Of a stretch of DNA of 64,000 nt, positions 24,457 through 36,024 are shown piece after piece. Location: NCBI GenBank assembly GCA_034769895.1, contig CM068369.1:425903479-425967478 (forward strand). Reading direction: 5' to 3'. Below the pieces are notes generated by a model. That model had not been told where the DNA came from, did no database searches, and was given only the letters and a program-made list of their open reading frames with translations. The stretch is from Magicicada septendecula (Eukaryota; Arthropoda; Insecta; Hemiptera; Cicadidae). A program made the translations under genes and the position numbers. The stretch's first letter is position 1; every line of letters starts with the position of its first letter.

Positions 24457-26482
24457 TGTAATGTAGCGGTTTTTGTAGAGGTTTTAGCGAAAACTTTGTA
24501 TGTTGCTTATTGGGTGTTTGTCTTATTTAATTAAGCTCCCAATGTTGTGTACGCCAGTCTGTAACGTACTGCCTTGAGATACTAAAGTTTCCGCCTCTCC
24601 GCAGTCGCCACTTATGAATTATAATGACCAAAGTTTAAAAAATAAAGTATTTTGTAATGTTACTCAATCAAAAGCCGAAATCGAGAGTGTGTGATTTGGG
24701 GTCAAGTAGGGAAGTTGTTCAGCCTTATGAGGAAGAGAGAGTAAGTACCGATTATTTACACTCGGTTTAGACGATTTCTGAAATTTTTCAAATTGTTTGC
24801 TGTGATTTAAATCAGCTGATTGTGAGACGAGTTTCCACGCATAGTTCAACCAGCCTACACTATGGCAAAATATGACCCGATGGATCGATCTCTTCTATTT
24901 TTGTGCTGAAATCTATTACAACTACCCACTACAAAAAATATAACACATTTTTATTATTCAATATCATTTTTCAATAATATTTATTAATTATATTATTGGT
25001 TTTTGTTTTCCTGCCATCAAAATACAAGTATCACAATCGATCTTTACTTAATTAAAACATAATATCGACTTCCTTGAGTAAACATGTAATTGTCCAAAAA
25101 AACATATATGGTTTTGTTTACCAAATTTTATACTATTTTTTAAAACATCAATCAATATATAATTCTTTTTATTTCCCCAGGGTTAAGGGTAAGTTCTTTT
25201 TGTTATGAGATGGTCAGAAATGGATAATTATACTACGCTTTACAAATACCGAAAAATATTAAAAATTTTGTTTATTTTCGTATAATACGTAGTTACAGAA
25301 ATGTCCGTAAGAGAGCAGCGTGCGTTTGTTTACTTGAGAACATGTGATTAATTTTGACTAGTTTTTGTTCTATATCACCATTCGGAATGCGTTTTCTTCG
25401 TTAACTATTAAATGAAATGTTTATATTACCTCTCTTCTTATAGTTCTTACTGGAATGAAGCCTTTTCTCTAGTGAGGTCCGTCTTGAGTTGTAATTTCAT
25501 TACCGTCTGGCCCATATTCTATCATCAACTTGAAACATAGCGAAACTAGGCCGAATCATCAGAAGGGTTTTCTTTCACTGCTTATTATGGAGTATAACCA
25601 TTTAATTTTGATAAATAAGGTAGGATTATATAGTGTTCATATTGCTTTTTAATTTTGTACTAATTTTACACTTCTCCAAAGTTTCAAAAAGGATATTTTA
25701 ATAGAATTGTGGTAGCATCATTTTGTCAACTCGCCAGGTTTTATTTTCCCAATTTTTTTATTAACAATACTTGTTATTCTCGTCACTCTTAGTAACCCAT
25801 AATATTTTTATTATACAGGCAGTTTGTAATTATTATAAATTTATATTTTATTTACCGAAAAATAATTCTTTTTAATTCCGGTTTCTTTCCCAATTCGGTT
25901 TACATAATAGGTTTCTGTTCATTTTCTTATGACCTTGTATATAAGTATTTAATATTTTTATTATCTTTAAATGAATTTATATATTATTTATTAGTCTCTC
26001 ATAGTATTCCTACACTGCACTACTTCCTTCTGCCATTTCCCTCATATAGTATTATTTTAATTTTTTATTATCATTTGATATTTAAATCTTTTATGTTTTT
26101 TAAAACGAACCCTGGGTTATCTTATACTATAACACAAATATTTGCAAAAATATAAAATTAACTTAGGTATTAAACTTGGTTGTCTACACAATATAAATAT
26201 TACAATAAATTAATAAAATACAGAATCAGTTAGTAGCATTATAGTCTACTATCATAGTTTTATAATTCCCAAACCTACAGCACAATTCTATAATAAGTTA
26301 CCTTCACTTTCACTTTTTACCTCAATGGGTACACTATAACTCACTTGTCACTGTATATCACTCAAATTGTTTATAATGTTTAGTGATATACTTTAATTTT
26401 GAGCTAGTTATAGGTTACCCATTTCTGACCTTTATGTTCTTACATGATTTAATTTATTGGGACCGGGTTATGTAACGTTACA
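24457..26482 (-). repeat. gypsy-1 5' LTR (2026 bp)
   Basis: Near-identical partner of 17024-19052. Ends with ACGTTACA at 26482, followed by the ATAT duplication. Confidence 0.93.
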
Positions 26483-26523
26483 ATATATATAAACTTTCAC
26501 TATGAACTTACTTTGAATTTATT

Positions 26524-26566
26524 TCCCCAAACGTTTCAACGTGGTATACGTCTTCTTCAGTGGGAG
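26524..26566 (-). ncRNA. Hammerhead ribozyme-like motif, PLE-1
   Basis: On the minus strand CTGAAGA (26560-26554) is followed by a short ACGT/ACGT stem and then GAAAC (26537-26533), the two conserved core boxes of a hammerhead ribozyme. PLEs are known to carry hammerhead motifs in their terminal repeats. The third box and cleavage site were not proven here. Confidence 0.55.
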
Positions 26567-26672
26567 TAAATACTGAATGTCTTTACAGAGTAACGGTTAT
26601 GGACTGTAGGTATGTGTGGTGGGGGTTGATGGTGGGAGGGAATTGGTGCTGGGGTTCAAATTGTGTGTTTGA

Positions 26673-27619
26673 TCAGTGTATCGAAAAGTATGTGGGATCT
26701 ATAATGTAATTGTTCGTTAATATGTTGTTTGGTTGTAGTGCGTGATATCTGTATATTTCAAATTGTTCTGCTGTGTTTAGTTTTCTACTTTTAGGTAAGT
26801 AGTGTAGTATTTCCATGTTGTGCTCTATGTTTGTGTAACTGTGGTTTTCATTTTGTAAATGTGTGGCAAACGTGGAATGTATGTAGTTTGTGGTGAGGGC
26901 TTTTAAATGTTCTGAGAATCTAGAGGAAAAAGATCTTCCCGTCTGGCCGATGTAGAATTGGTGACAATCATTGCAGTTTAATTTATAAACTCCTGTTTTG
27001 CTGTATGTGTCTGTGTTTTTGTTAGTATTATTTATGTGTTTCCTAATGGTGTTATTAGTTCTGTAGGCTACTTTATAATTGTGTTTCCTAAACGTGTTAC
27101 CAATTTTGTGTGTATTGGAATTGTAGTATGTAAGTGTGATGTATTTACTGGGTTGTGTGTTGTTGGTTTGATGTGTTTTACTTTTTGTGTTTAGGATGCG
27201 TTTGTGTAGTTTATTTATTAAATCGGGAGTGTATCCATTTTTGACTGCTATATATTTGATTGTGTTTAATTCTTCTTGGTAGTCATGTGTGTTTAAGGGT
27301 ATTGAAGTGAGCCTGTGGAGCATGTAGTTGAAAGCTGCATGTTTGTGTTGAGTTGGGTGGTTGGATGAGTTATGTAACCATGTCTGATGTGGTGGGTGTT
27401 CTGTATATTTTGTATGTGTGTGTGTTGTTTGTTTTGGTAATTGTAAGGTCCAAGAAGTTTATGCTATTGTTTTGTTCAAATTCGAGTGTGAATTTTAATT
27501 TATGGTGTAGAGTGTTAATGTACTTGTGGAAATTTTCTATTTGTCTTTTGTTGGCGTTGTAGAGGAGTAAAATGTCATCAACGTACCTGTGCCAATATAT
27601 TATTTTATTAGTGTAATAA
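26673..27619 (-). pseudogene. PLE-1 reverse transcriptase / GIY-YIG endonuclease, truncated
   Basis: Penelope-type retroelement protein. The RT catalytic box WHRYVDDILLLY (about 27585) is followed by NSINFLDLTITK, the thumb segment MLHRLTSIPLNTHDYQEE (27323 on) and a C-terminal GIY-YIG nuclease: GVYKLNCNDCHQFYIGQTG (about 26990-26935) with SSRFSEH. The end is at 26673. A frameshift near 27350 separates the palm from the thumb. Upstream of the palm the frame runs on into gypsy-2 integrase codons, giving a fused 111-codon frame (27370-27705) that is a by-product of insertion. Confidence 0.9.
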
Positions 27620-28721
27620 TCATAAAATCTTATTTTGTCAAATTGATATTTCTGGGATTCAGGAAACTCAATTAATTCTTGGATCTCTGGGTGGTCGTTT
27701 TTCATGCATGGCTGTGTATGGAGTGCAATTTATTGATGGATGATACGCTAGGTTTATAAAATCCTCCATGGCTGTTAAGTATTCTGGCCACTTCCTTTGT
27801 TGGTGGTGACAATATGTCCTTAATATTCTACCCACTTCTCTCAGTACTCTCTCCGCCGGATTGCTACTGGGGTGGTATACAGATGTCATAACTTTTGATT
27901 CTCAGCTCTAACAATAAGTTCTTCCATTTTCTGCCTCGGAATTGCGTACCATGATCTGTAACAATTGATATGGGTGTTCGTATTTCTGGGATGTACTGAG
28001 TGGTTATTACTTCAAGGATTTTTTGTGTGGTTGCCCGGTTGATTAGATATAATTTGGTGAACTTGGTGAAGTGGTCCATGATGATAATAATATACTTGTA
28101 TCTGCTTCTACCTTCGCTACAAGGGAATGGTCCGCATATATCTAGGAATATTTTTTCCACCTTTTGCTTAGATGATATTGGTATCATTATACCTTCTTTT
28201 TCTCGTTATTATTCTTTACTAACTGGCAAATATGACAGGGTTTTATATAATTTTTTACCTTCCTGTTTATGTTCCTGATGTAGCAGTTCTCCTCCAAAGC
28301 CTTTACTGCACCCATATGTCCATATCTTATGTGGTAGTCCAACACTAGTTCTCTTTCTATGGTTCTGGGAATGATTATTTTCCAGTTTTCTTGTTCCAAA
28401 GTATTTTTTTTATAAATAATATACCATCATGTAAACAATAGAATCTGTTTATTATAGCACTTTGTTCTTCCAAACGCTCCTTGGTGTTTATTAATTTTGG
28501 GTCTGATTGTTGGTTGATTCTTATATTTTGCAGTAATGCCTCCAGATCTGATCTACTTTTGAGAATGTTGTACACCTTGATGATTTTTTCCTTCTCTCCC
28601 TCAAATGTCTGGGTGTCTATGTTTATTTGTGATAACACGTCTGCTTTTACATTTTTACTCCCTGGAATGTATTCCCATTTGATATTATATTCTTGCAAGG
28701 CGAGTATCCACCTTGTAAGCC
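27620..28721 (-). pseudogene. gypsy-2 RNase H tail and integrase (N-terminal and core part)
   Basis: Minus-strand relic, related to gypsy-1 and gypsy-3. From 28721: the end of RNase H (RLTRWILALQEYN), a linker, the HHCC finger (YHIRYGH ... CHICQLVK, about 28350-28220), first Asp in FLDICGPFPCSEG (about 28150), second in IVTDHGTQFRGRKW (about 27960) and Glu in SSNPAERVLREVG (about 27860). Frameshifts lie near 28390, 28190 and 27880. It stops at the PLE insertion and continues at 16778-16470. The RNase H end is abruptly cut by the gypsy-4 LTR at 28722. Confidence 0.9.
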
Positions 28722-29576
28722 TGTGACGATTTAATATGCCTAAATCCCACAATAAAATTAAATAAAAAATTATAATACTAAAATAATTTTATAAGGTACA
28801 AAAGAACCCTTTCTCTATGCCCCAAACCGGTAGTAACATGCCGATTTGCCGATGTATCAGTTAATAAAATTAGATTTAAGAAACTCAATAAATCCATAAT
28901 GACCTCGCGTTACATAAAAGAATAATAAAAGTATAGAGTGCTGTAATTAAATAGTAAGCAAATTAAAGGAAAATAATTAATAATAATTAAGAACTACTTT
29001 TCGCGCTGAGAAACTACCCGCGCGCGGACAGCCCCATTATCCCTATAGTTAGTTAGTCCAGTTGAATCAGAGACTCCCCTGGTGATACAGCGTACAACAC
29101 ATTATGTAGACCGCTAGAAAATATTAAACATGTAGACTAAGTAAAACTTACGTAATTACCGGATGATGTGAATGTTGTGAATGACTTGAGTGTGCGGCGA
29201 TGACATCTCTATAAATAAATAACATCACCTAAATGTGATGTTAAACTTCTAGAATGTAACTGTTAACCATAAGCAATATGTGCAGTACAACAATGTGAAC
29301 ACTAGTGAAAGTTACCACGAAGAAACAGACCACAAGAATCTACAGAAGAGACAGACTACTCATCTTTAAGAATGACACCAAACTTCACCAGCACACGATA
29401 GACATAAGATCTCCCAGACACCCTGCACGACAGATAGAAGCCCCGATTCGCCGAGGATATGTTACACACAGGTGACACGGAAGTTCTACTTCTGTGGTTC
29501 AGAACTTAACTTTAACTAATATATGAAAGACACTTAAATAACAACATAAGAGTAAAATAAAACACAAAAGACTGAC
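28722..29576 (+). repeat. gypsy-4 5' LTR, supported part
   Basis: This stretch is matched in inverted orientation by 58993-58419 plus 54956-54640, the LTR of the second copy, with high similarity. The LTR probably extends beyond 29576, but its right end and primer binding site are not resolved because no complete second LTR is present. Confidence 0.85.
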
Positions 29577-30791
29577 CTAATTAGCATAAAATTGTAATTT
29601 CATGATAAGTAATAAGATGTGTTAAGTTTAATGAGTATAACACGCTAAAATTAAATAAGCCCATTCTTCAGATGGCACAAAGTAAAGATTATTATTTTTA
29701 ATATCATATACAGGAACACACAACTCGGATCCGAGGACAGTACAAGCTATGTTCACCCACGACTTACACTAATTACAATTGTACAAAATGCGCAAATATT
29801 TTTATCATTAGTATACACATTACTAATTTTCTTCTATGATGCTAAAACAGTATGTAATAAAGAGATGTCATGGTCCAAAAACGTGAGTGAATAAATCTAC
29901 AAACCCCAATCAAAAATTCCTCAATTCACGGGATCCTATTTAGTGTTTGTTTATATTTCAGATAGTTATGAGTTTGTGAATATTATGGCAGCCTGTTTAA
30001 TTGACCTGAGCCAATTAACCAGGTTCCCGATATTATAATGTCCTCCCGACGTTATAAAATGCGCCACTCTGCTCTGCTTCTGCTATTGTCATTTAATACT
30101 CTGTAGATTTATTCACTCTGCTAGTTTAACTAACCTTTTAATTAAAATCTCTCCCTCTTGCGTGAAGTAAAATAATAAAGACTACTTGGAACTATGATAA
30201 TAAATATAAATAAATAAAAAGGTCAGATAAAAACCCCTATTAACCAGTAAAAAAAGATTGAGGGTTAATAGTAAGAAATAAAAAAAATAATTTGGGAGAA
30301 CAAATCAGAATAAGAACTCGTATTTCAATAAGTAAAATCATAAATTAGGATAAAGAGTTTTATTATTATTATAACGCAAAATAATATAGGTAAGGATATT
30401 TAAATGTTGTAACCCCAGGTTCCTTCCTGTACAAAAAGTCATTCTCCAACCTGTCGGTTTGACGACAATTGTAGACAGGAAAATAACGTGTTACAGTCTG
30501 TAGGAAACAACCCCATTGTTATCAGCGGCAGCGTCGAGCCAGACAATACACTGCCTACCCCTATTGTCTAATACAAAGCGCGTGACTCCCCTTGCCCAGT
30601 AACAACGTATGGTTAAAATATATTATGTCTGTGAGATTCCTCTCCTCTCTCTGAGGTGAGATTTGATTCTCTCGTATCGTCTATTTGTAAATATCTCTCA
30701 TGTATTTAAATATTACTAAACCTAAAGATAGTAAAATAGAGTGTTTAGTATCAGTAGAATAAGTAGAGTATAAGATTTAGCACTTAAGAGC
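29577..30791 (+). other. gypsy-4 LTR remainder and 5' leader
   Basis: AT-rich, no coding frame. It must contain the LTR end and primer binding site. GGCAGCGTCGAGCC at about 30525 is a weak primer-binding-site candidate. Confidence 0.45.
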
Positions 30792-32304
30792 ATGTCTCAA
30801 TTAAATCCAGATTTATTGTTAAAAGATGAATTATGCTATGAAGCACTTTTGCGCGGACTACCTTACGCGAACGTAACGGTCACAGAACTACGCAAAACGT
30901 TACGCGAAAGCAGACAAGATACACCCGCACAGTTAAGTCGATTAAGCGAAATAGATCTTGATAGCGAAAGAGAAACATGTTATGCGAAGTATAGGTAACT
31001 GACCTCAATATCACAATCTCTGCACGATGAGAAGTCACCCGCTATAATCTTACGTACCGCCCAGAGAATAGAGCATTTAACCCGTCGGATAAATAATTTA
31101 TTAAATGCCTGGAGCTACTGTAATTCCCCCAGATGTGCAAAAATTTGCTGACAAAGCATTACAGCAATTTCCCAATAATAAGAGAATTACGTAGAAAGTC
31201 TGACTCATTTAAAATGGAGGAAATTGAAGAAGCTCTGACTAAATTATATATCTCCCCATTTCAATCACCTACCCTAGAACAGCGACCCACTACCGTGAGT
31301 TTCGAATCCCCCCAGGTATTGAGAATAGAACCGAGTAATGATCAGTTGCTGAATAGCAACGTGAATACCCTACCGATAGCTGAAGCATCACTTCCCAGTG
31401 CCCACCACAATCTCACCAATAATTATGCATTACCACCCTCAGCGATGACAAATCAAGTATCGGGACCTCCTAGAATAACATCTCACGTAAACTTTAGTAC
31501 GGACCTCTACGGAAAGATAACTCACCCCGTAAAAAAAATTTTATCAGAAATCCCATACACCGATGGATTGAGTATCACCAAACTATTAGCTTTCATAAAA
31601 TATCTGTTAGAAATAAAAGACTTACAGCAACTAAGCGATTGCCAAATATTCCAAGTCCTTCTGCCCAAATGTAGACCACCATTAAAGGACCGTGTACAGG
31701 AGTCATTAAGTTCACAACATCCAGTAGAAGAACTCCATACAACACTGATAAGACATTTTATTCCAGCGGGAATTTACGAAGAACTGAAACGAAACACAGT
31801 ACTTCGAGTACAAGGAGCTCACGAGAGACTCGCCCACTATATCTCTGAAATAAGAGAATCTTCATTATTACTGAAAGTAAACTGGAGCGAACAGCAGTTA
31901 GTAGAAACCATCTTGGTAGGATTATCCCCGGAAGAGAGATCTCGGTTAGCACTTGTCAATAGACCCAACACGTTCGCAGAATTAGAACAATGCTGTATCC
32001 ACTCATCCAACGTATGGTATTCGGATCAGAACCGACGTGCGTTACTTCCCCAGACACAACGTAGAAATGAAACACAACCCCTGGTATCAGATACAAGAAC
32101 ACACCGTGATAGGTGACTATTTTGAATTCCTGAAACTTCACACTACCAAACTAAATCGAATCATCAACTGAAACCTCAACAGAATACGAGTGATACCGTG
32201 AGTAGAGAAAGAAGATGTTATAACTGCGGGAAATTAGGACACATCAGTAGATACTATAAACAGAAACAGCACTACCAAAATCCCTCTTATTCAAAAAACA
32301 TGTA
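30792..32304 (+). pseudogene. gypsy-4 Gag with a damaged zinc knuckle
   Basis: Start ATG 30792 (MSQLNPDLLLKDELCYEALLR). The N-terminal part runs to TAG-like interruption TAA 30996-30998, reads on in the same frame, then shifts near 31130 into the frame 31133-32116. The middle is a retrotransposon Gag capsid-like region (VKKILSEIPYTDGLSITKLL ... HPVEELHTTLIRHFIPAG). After TGA 32114-32116 the same frame reaches CYNCGKLGHISRYY at 32216, a CCHC nucleocapsid knuckle in which the last Cys is replaced by Tyr. So Gag is inactive by stops, a frameshift and a lost zinc ligand. Confidence 0.85.
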
Positions 32305-32455
32305 AGGCAGGGAGATCCGAAATCCTGTGTCTTCCGCACCATCGTGAAAATAGGTAAAACCCGGGAGTACAAAAAAAAAATAATAAAAAAAATTAGACCC
32401 CTACGTAGAGAGATTTATCAATAAATGCAACTCAATTACTACATGCAAGTCCAGT

Positions 32456-32835
32456 ATGTGTCAATTACCATATATACAAGTAGACCTTGGCGTTACTACC
32501 ACACTAGGATTAATTGATTCTGGATCGACACGGAGCTTAATCAGCCAACAGCTAGCCGATACATTACCTAAACACAACCTTGTTAAACGTAGTCAACCAG
32601 TGAACATAAAATGCGCTACCGCTAACAAACAAAACTTAATCATAAAACTCAGCATGACGATAAAATTAAAAATTTAATGTGGTATTTTCCAGCGTTAGTA
32701 TCTGACGAATTAGGACCAAACTTAATATTAGGAGCGGACTTTATCAGTAAAACAGGTATAATTCTTGACATGTACGATAAGCAGTTTATTTTAGATTCGA
32801 CCATACTCAAAAATATAATTTTGATTCTGAAATAA
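32456..32835 (+). pseudogene. gypsy-4 aspartic protease
   Basis: Retropepsin-like segment with active-site LIDSGSTRSLIS (about 32510) and the second block LILGADFI (about 32730). A frameshift near 32675 separates them. The region ends just before the RT frame. Confidence 0.82.
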
Positions 32836-32849
32836 ATAACAGTGGAGAT

Positions 32850-34358
32850 ATGGAAACTTCTGCAACACACCTAGAACACCACGAGTCTGCATTAGATCAT
32901 TTAGAAAGTAAAGATAGACTGAAAATACAAAAACTAATAAAAGAATTTTCCACTGTCCTCACCCCAAAGTTAGGATTAACGAATCTTATAGAGTACAAGA
33001 TCAACCTGAGTGACAACAAAGTAATACGACTGCACCCATACAAATTATCTCCACCAAAAATGGAAATAATGAGAAATCAAATCAATAAATTGTTAGAACA
33101 ACAAGTCATAGAACCTTCCACTTCACCATATTCATCACCTGCGTTTTTAGTACCTAAAGGTACCGATAAACATAGATTAGTTGTGGACTATAGACAATTA
33201 AATAAAAGGATAGAATTCGAGTCCATACCACTCCCCGACATCCACAGCGCCTTCCATTACTTTACAAAAGCTAAAGTTTTCACCATAATGGACCTCAATC
33301 AGGCATTTCATCAAATACCGCTATCGGAAGAATCCAAACACCTAACCACCTTCGCTGTTCCATTCAATCTGTACCAATTTACTAGAGTACCCTTTGGAAT
33401 ATCCCAAGGAAGTTCTGTATGTAGCCGATTGTTAGAGAAAATATTTTACGACGTAAAATTTAAATTTGTATATCACTACCTAGATGACATAGTAATCTAC
33501 AGCGAATCTATGGATCAACATCTTCATCATTTACATGAAGTATTATCACGATTAAAGAAAGCCGGATTAACAGTAAACCCGAGTAAAGTAAATTTTGCTG
33601 TAAAACAATTATCATTTTTAGGTCACATAGTATCGGCCAACGGAAAGGTAAGCATAGACCCAGAACGCACCCGTGCTATCAAGAATTTTTACCACCACGG
33701 ATACGAAAGGAATAGCCCGATTTTTGGGAATGATAAATTACTTCCACAAGTATATCCCTCACCTAGCTGATATAGCAGCACCATTGAACGCGTTAAGGAA
33801 AAAAGGAGCGAAATTTGAATGGACCGCACAACACCAATCTGCATTTGAAACACTGAAAGAAAGCATAATATCACCCCCAGTATTACAATTAGCTGATTTC
33901 ACTAAACCATTTGTAGTACAGACTGACATTTCAAGTGTAGCACTAGGAGCAGCAATATATCAGGAAGTAGATAATTCTAGATTACCGATCAGTTATGCCT
34001 CGCGAACTCTAACCGACCAGGAAAGAAATTCTCCGCATACGAATTAGAATGTTTATCCGTAGTATTCGCATTTGAGAAATTCAAACCCTTTTTAGAACAT
34101 AAAGAATTTCTGTTAGAAACTGATAATCAAGCCTTATCTTGGTTATTAAATCACCCTAAACAGTTAGGTCGTATCGGAAGATGGGTATTGAGATTAAATT
34201 GTTACAAGTTTAAGGTACAACACATTCGTGGCACCCAAAATGTACTTGCCGATACACTGTCCCGTATGTTCCAGCCGCCTAATAAAATATCCGAAAATAA
34301 GGAAAGTGGTGAAACATCGATAACACCGGTCAACAAAATTTATATTTTTGTTTGTTAA
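32850..34358 (+). pseudogene. gypsy-4 reverse transcriptase and RNase H
   Basis: RT motifs in order: YKLSPPKMEIMRNQINKLL, SSPAFLVPKGTDKHRLVVDY, FTIMDLNQAFHQIPL, FTRVPFGISQGSSV and the catalytic YHYLDDIVIYS (about 33480), then LSFLGHIVSANG. After a frameshift near 33700 the connection and RNase H continue (VQTDISSVALGAAIYQE, then near 34025 a second shift, YELECLSVVFAFEKFKPF, ETDNQALSWLL). TAA 34356-34358 ends the frame 18 bases past the cassette insertion point (34340), so the last residues are read from the inserted cassette. Confidence 0.92.
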
Positions 34359-36024
34359 ATGAAAGTGAAGAACTGATTCTTATAGTATTTTTAGTGCTGA
34401 TTTCAAATATATTAACAGTTTTTTCCTATCGGGCGTAGTTTTTAGTAATTACCATTTTTCTTTTGCAAAAATAAAATTATGTGACTGTAATGTAATAATA
34501 TGTTATGCACTTTGTACTTACATAAAATCTACTCCTTTTGGATTTTCTGCTGTAATTTGGTATAGGTAGATCACTCTTTAGATTCCAGCAGTAGTCAGCT
34601 AGCATTTTTGGGTTTCATTTTCCCTGGTAGCATGTTTCCATGGTGGATATTTCCTGGTGAAAGCATTTACCATGTTCGTCACACACGGCGCCAAGATTGG
34701 TAGGGGAAAAATCCAAATGTGAATCTAAGAAATGAATTTTTATTGACATATTACATCCAATTTCTCTGTAGTTTTGAGGAAGCTCAGTTACAAGTTCTCT
34801 GTAGTTACCCGCCGTAGGGTTTCCCAAGAAGTTGTTAACCACATTTTGAAATGATTTCCATGCAGCAACCTCAAATTCATTCAAACTTTCTTCAAATGCA
34901 GGATCATTCATTAATTTTCTTATTTTTGGTCCAATAAATATACCTTCCTTAACCTTAGCATCACTTATATTAAGGAACTTGTTTTTTAGAAACTGAAATC
35001 CTGCACCTTTACGATCCATTGCTTTAAAAACATTTTTCATTAAACCGAGCTTAATGTGTAGTGGTGGAAGATAAACTTTTTCAGGTTTACTAGTGTTTGA
35101 CTTACAACATTCTTCTCTCCTACAGTCAGTGCCTCTCTCTTTGGCCACTGCTTTTTTATGTAATGATGATTCTTCCTATCCCTGCTGTGCCATTTACACA
35201 AGAAGCAACAGAATTTAATGTCCCCAAGTTGCAATCCAAGTAAAAGTGCTATCACTTTCAGATCTCTACAAATATACCATGAATAATTCTCATACTGAAT
35301 CGTGCTCAATACAAGTTTCATGTTTTTTTATGACTCCTTCATGTTAGCAGCATAAGCTAAAGGGGCTGATGGGTATTTATTTCCAGTGTGAAGTAGGACA
35401 ACTTTCAAACTAAGTTTTGAAGAATATATAAATAAATAGACGTCATTCTTCAGATGGTGCATATGTCCCAAAGCTTCCAGTAAAGAATCCACGTCATTGC
35501 AGTACACTAAGTCCTCGTAATGGGAGAAGAAATGTTCAAATCCTGACTGCCTGTAACGGAAAACACTTATTTTAGTATTCTGCTGTAAAAGATTGCATCC
35601 TTTCAATCTTGATCCCAGTATTTCTGCTTGATTCTTTGATAAATTTAGATCACGAACGAGGTCATATAATTCTGACTGATTAATTAAGTGAGGTTCAGTA
35701 TATGTGTTTTCCAAAAAATCTGGGTCTCATCTTTCTTCATCATCTGATAAGTCTGCACAAGGTTCAACGTCAGTAACAACTTCATCTTCGTCTAAGTTCC
35801 ATGTTTTCTTCTAATAAATAAATAATGATGACTATTCACTAACCCAAACAAGTATATTTGACATATCAATTTAGTTGCTGCAATAAATAAACCAAAGCTA
35901 TTTAGTTGATATTATTTAAGTTCACAAAATTCTATGCATGTGGAGTTTATGCATGGTAATTACTGAAAAATAAAAAGGGCAGTTAAAAAAAAATGAGGCT
36001 GATAGAGAAATTCTGACTACATAT
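34340..36024 (-). mobile_element. TIR cassette in gypsy-4 (main part; remainder 52499-52550)
   Basis: A minus-strand gene cassette lies between gypsy-4 RNase H and integrase. TCAACAAAAT occurs at 34330-34339 on its left edge and at 52551-52560 on its right edge, a 10-bp target duplication. The two ends are imperfect inverted repeats: left TTCTTATAGTATTTTTAG then GTGCTGATT, right (reverse complement) TTCTTATGTATTTTTGCG then GTGCTGATT. Removing gypsy-3 (36025-52498) leaves about 1.74 kb. The features are those of a cut-and-paste DNA transposon of a family I do not recognise. Confidence 0.7.
34477..35810 (-). pseudogene. Uncharacterised conserved-type protein of the cassette (candidate transposase)
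   Basis: About 430 residues on the minus strand. Order: acidic start (NLDEDEVVTDVEPC), ENTYTEPHLINQSELYDLV, a segment with LFIYSSKLSLKVVLLHTGN, CCFLCKWHSRDRKN (CxxC plus WxSR), PPLHIKLGLMKN, SDAKVKEGIFIGPKIRKLMN, NFLGN, and SIKIHFLDSHLDFSPTNLG followed by DEHGKCFHQEISTME and MLADYCWNLK. It resembles a protein repeatedly seen, unannotated, in arthropod genomes; this is from memory and unverified. Position inside a TIR/TSD cassette makes it a candidate transposase, and the hydrophobic strand with an Asp-like position could be RNase H-like, which is speculation. Damage: TGA near 35728 and 35330, a frameshift near 35150, and TGA at 34615-34617. A possible splice acceptor (TTATTAG) precedes 35810. 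Confidence 0.65.

Larger units (their letters stand above)
17024..26482 (-). mobile_element. gypsy-1: Ty3/gypsy LTR retrotransposon, full length, about 9.46 kb
   Basis: Two near-identical LTRs (17024-19052 and 24457-26482) start TGTAACGT or TGTAATGT and end ACGTTACA. ATAT flanks both outer edges (17020-17023 and 26483-26486). On the minus strand the order is 5' LTR, primer binding site, gag, protease, RT, RNase H, integrase, polypurine tract, 3' LTR. There is no env-like frame. LTR similarity suggests a fairly recent insertion, yet gag and pol carry stops and frameshifts. It landed in the AT-rich tail of a PLE that had split gypsy-2. Confidence 0.93.
26483..27619 (-). mobile_element. PLE-1: 5'-truncated Penelope-like element inserted in gypsy-2
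   Basis: Minus-strand PLE fragment with RT palm, thumb and GIY-YIG endonuclease followed by a hammerhead-like motif and AT-rich tail. The 14-bp target duplication TCATAAAATCTTAT lies at 27620-27633 and 16765-16778; the two copies are now far apart because gypsy-1 inserted into the PLE tail. Variable-length duplications and 5' truncation are known for PLEs. The interval 16779-17023 may be the rest of its 3' tail. Confidence 0.85.

Noticed and set aside
30400..30540. Right end of the gypsy-4 5' LTR and primer binding site
   Set aside because: Several TGG/GGC-type candidates but no second complete LTR to confirm an end.
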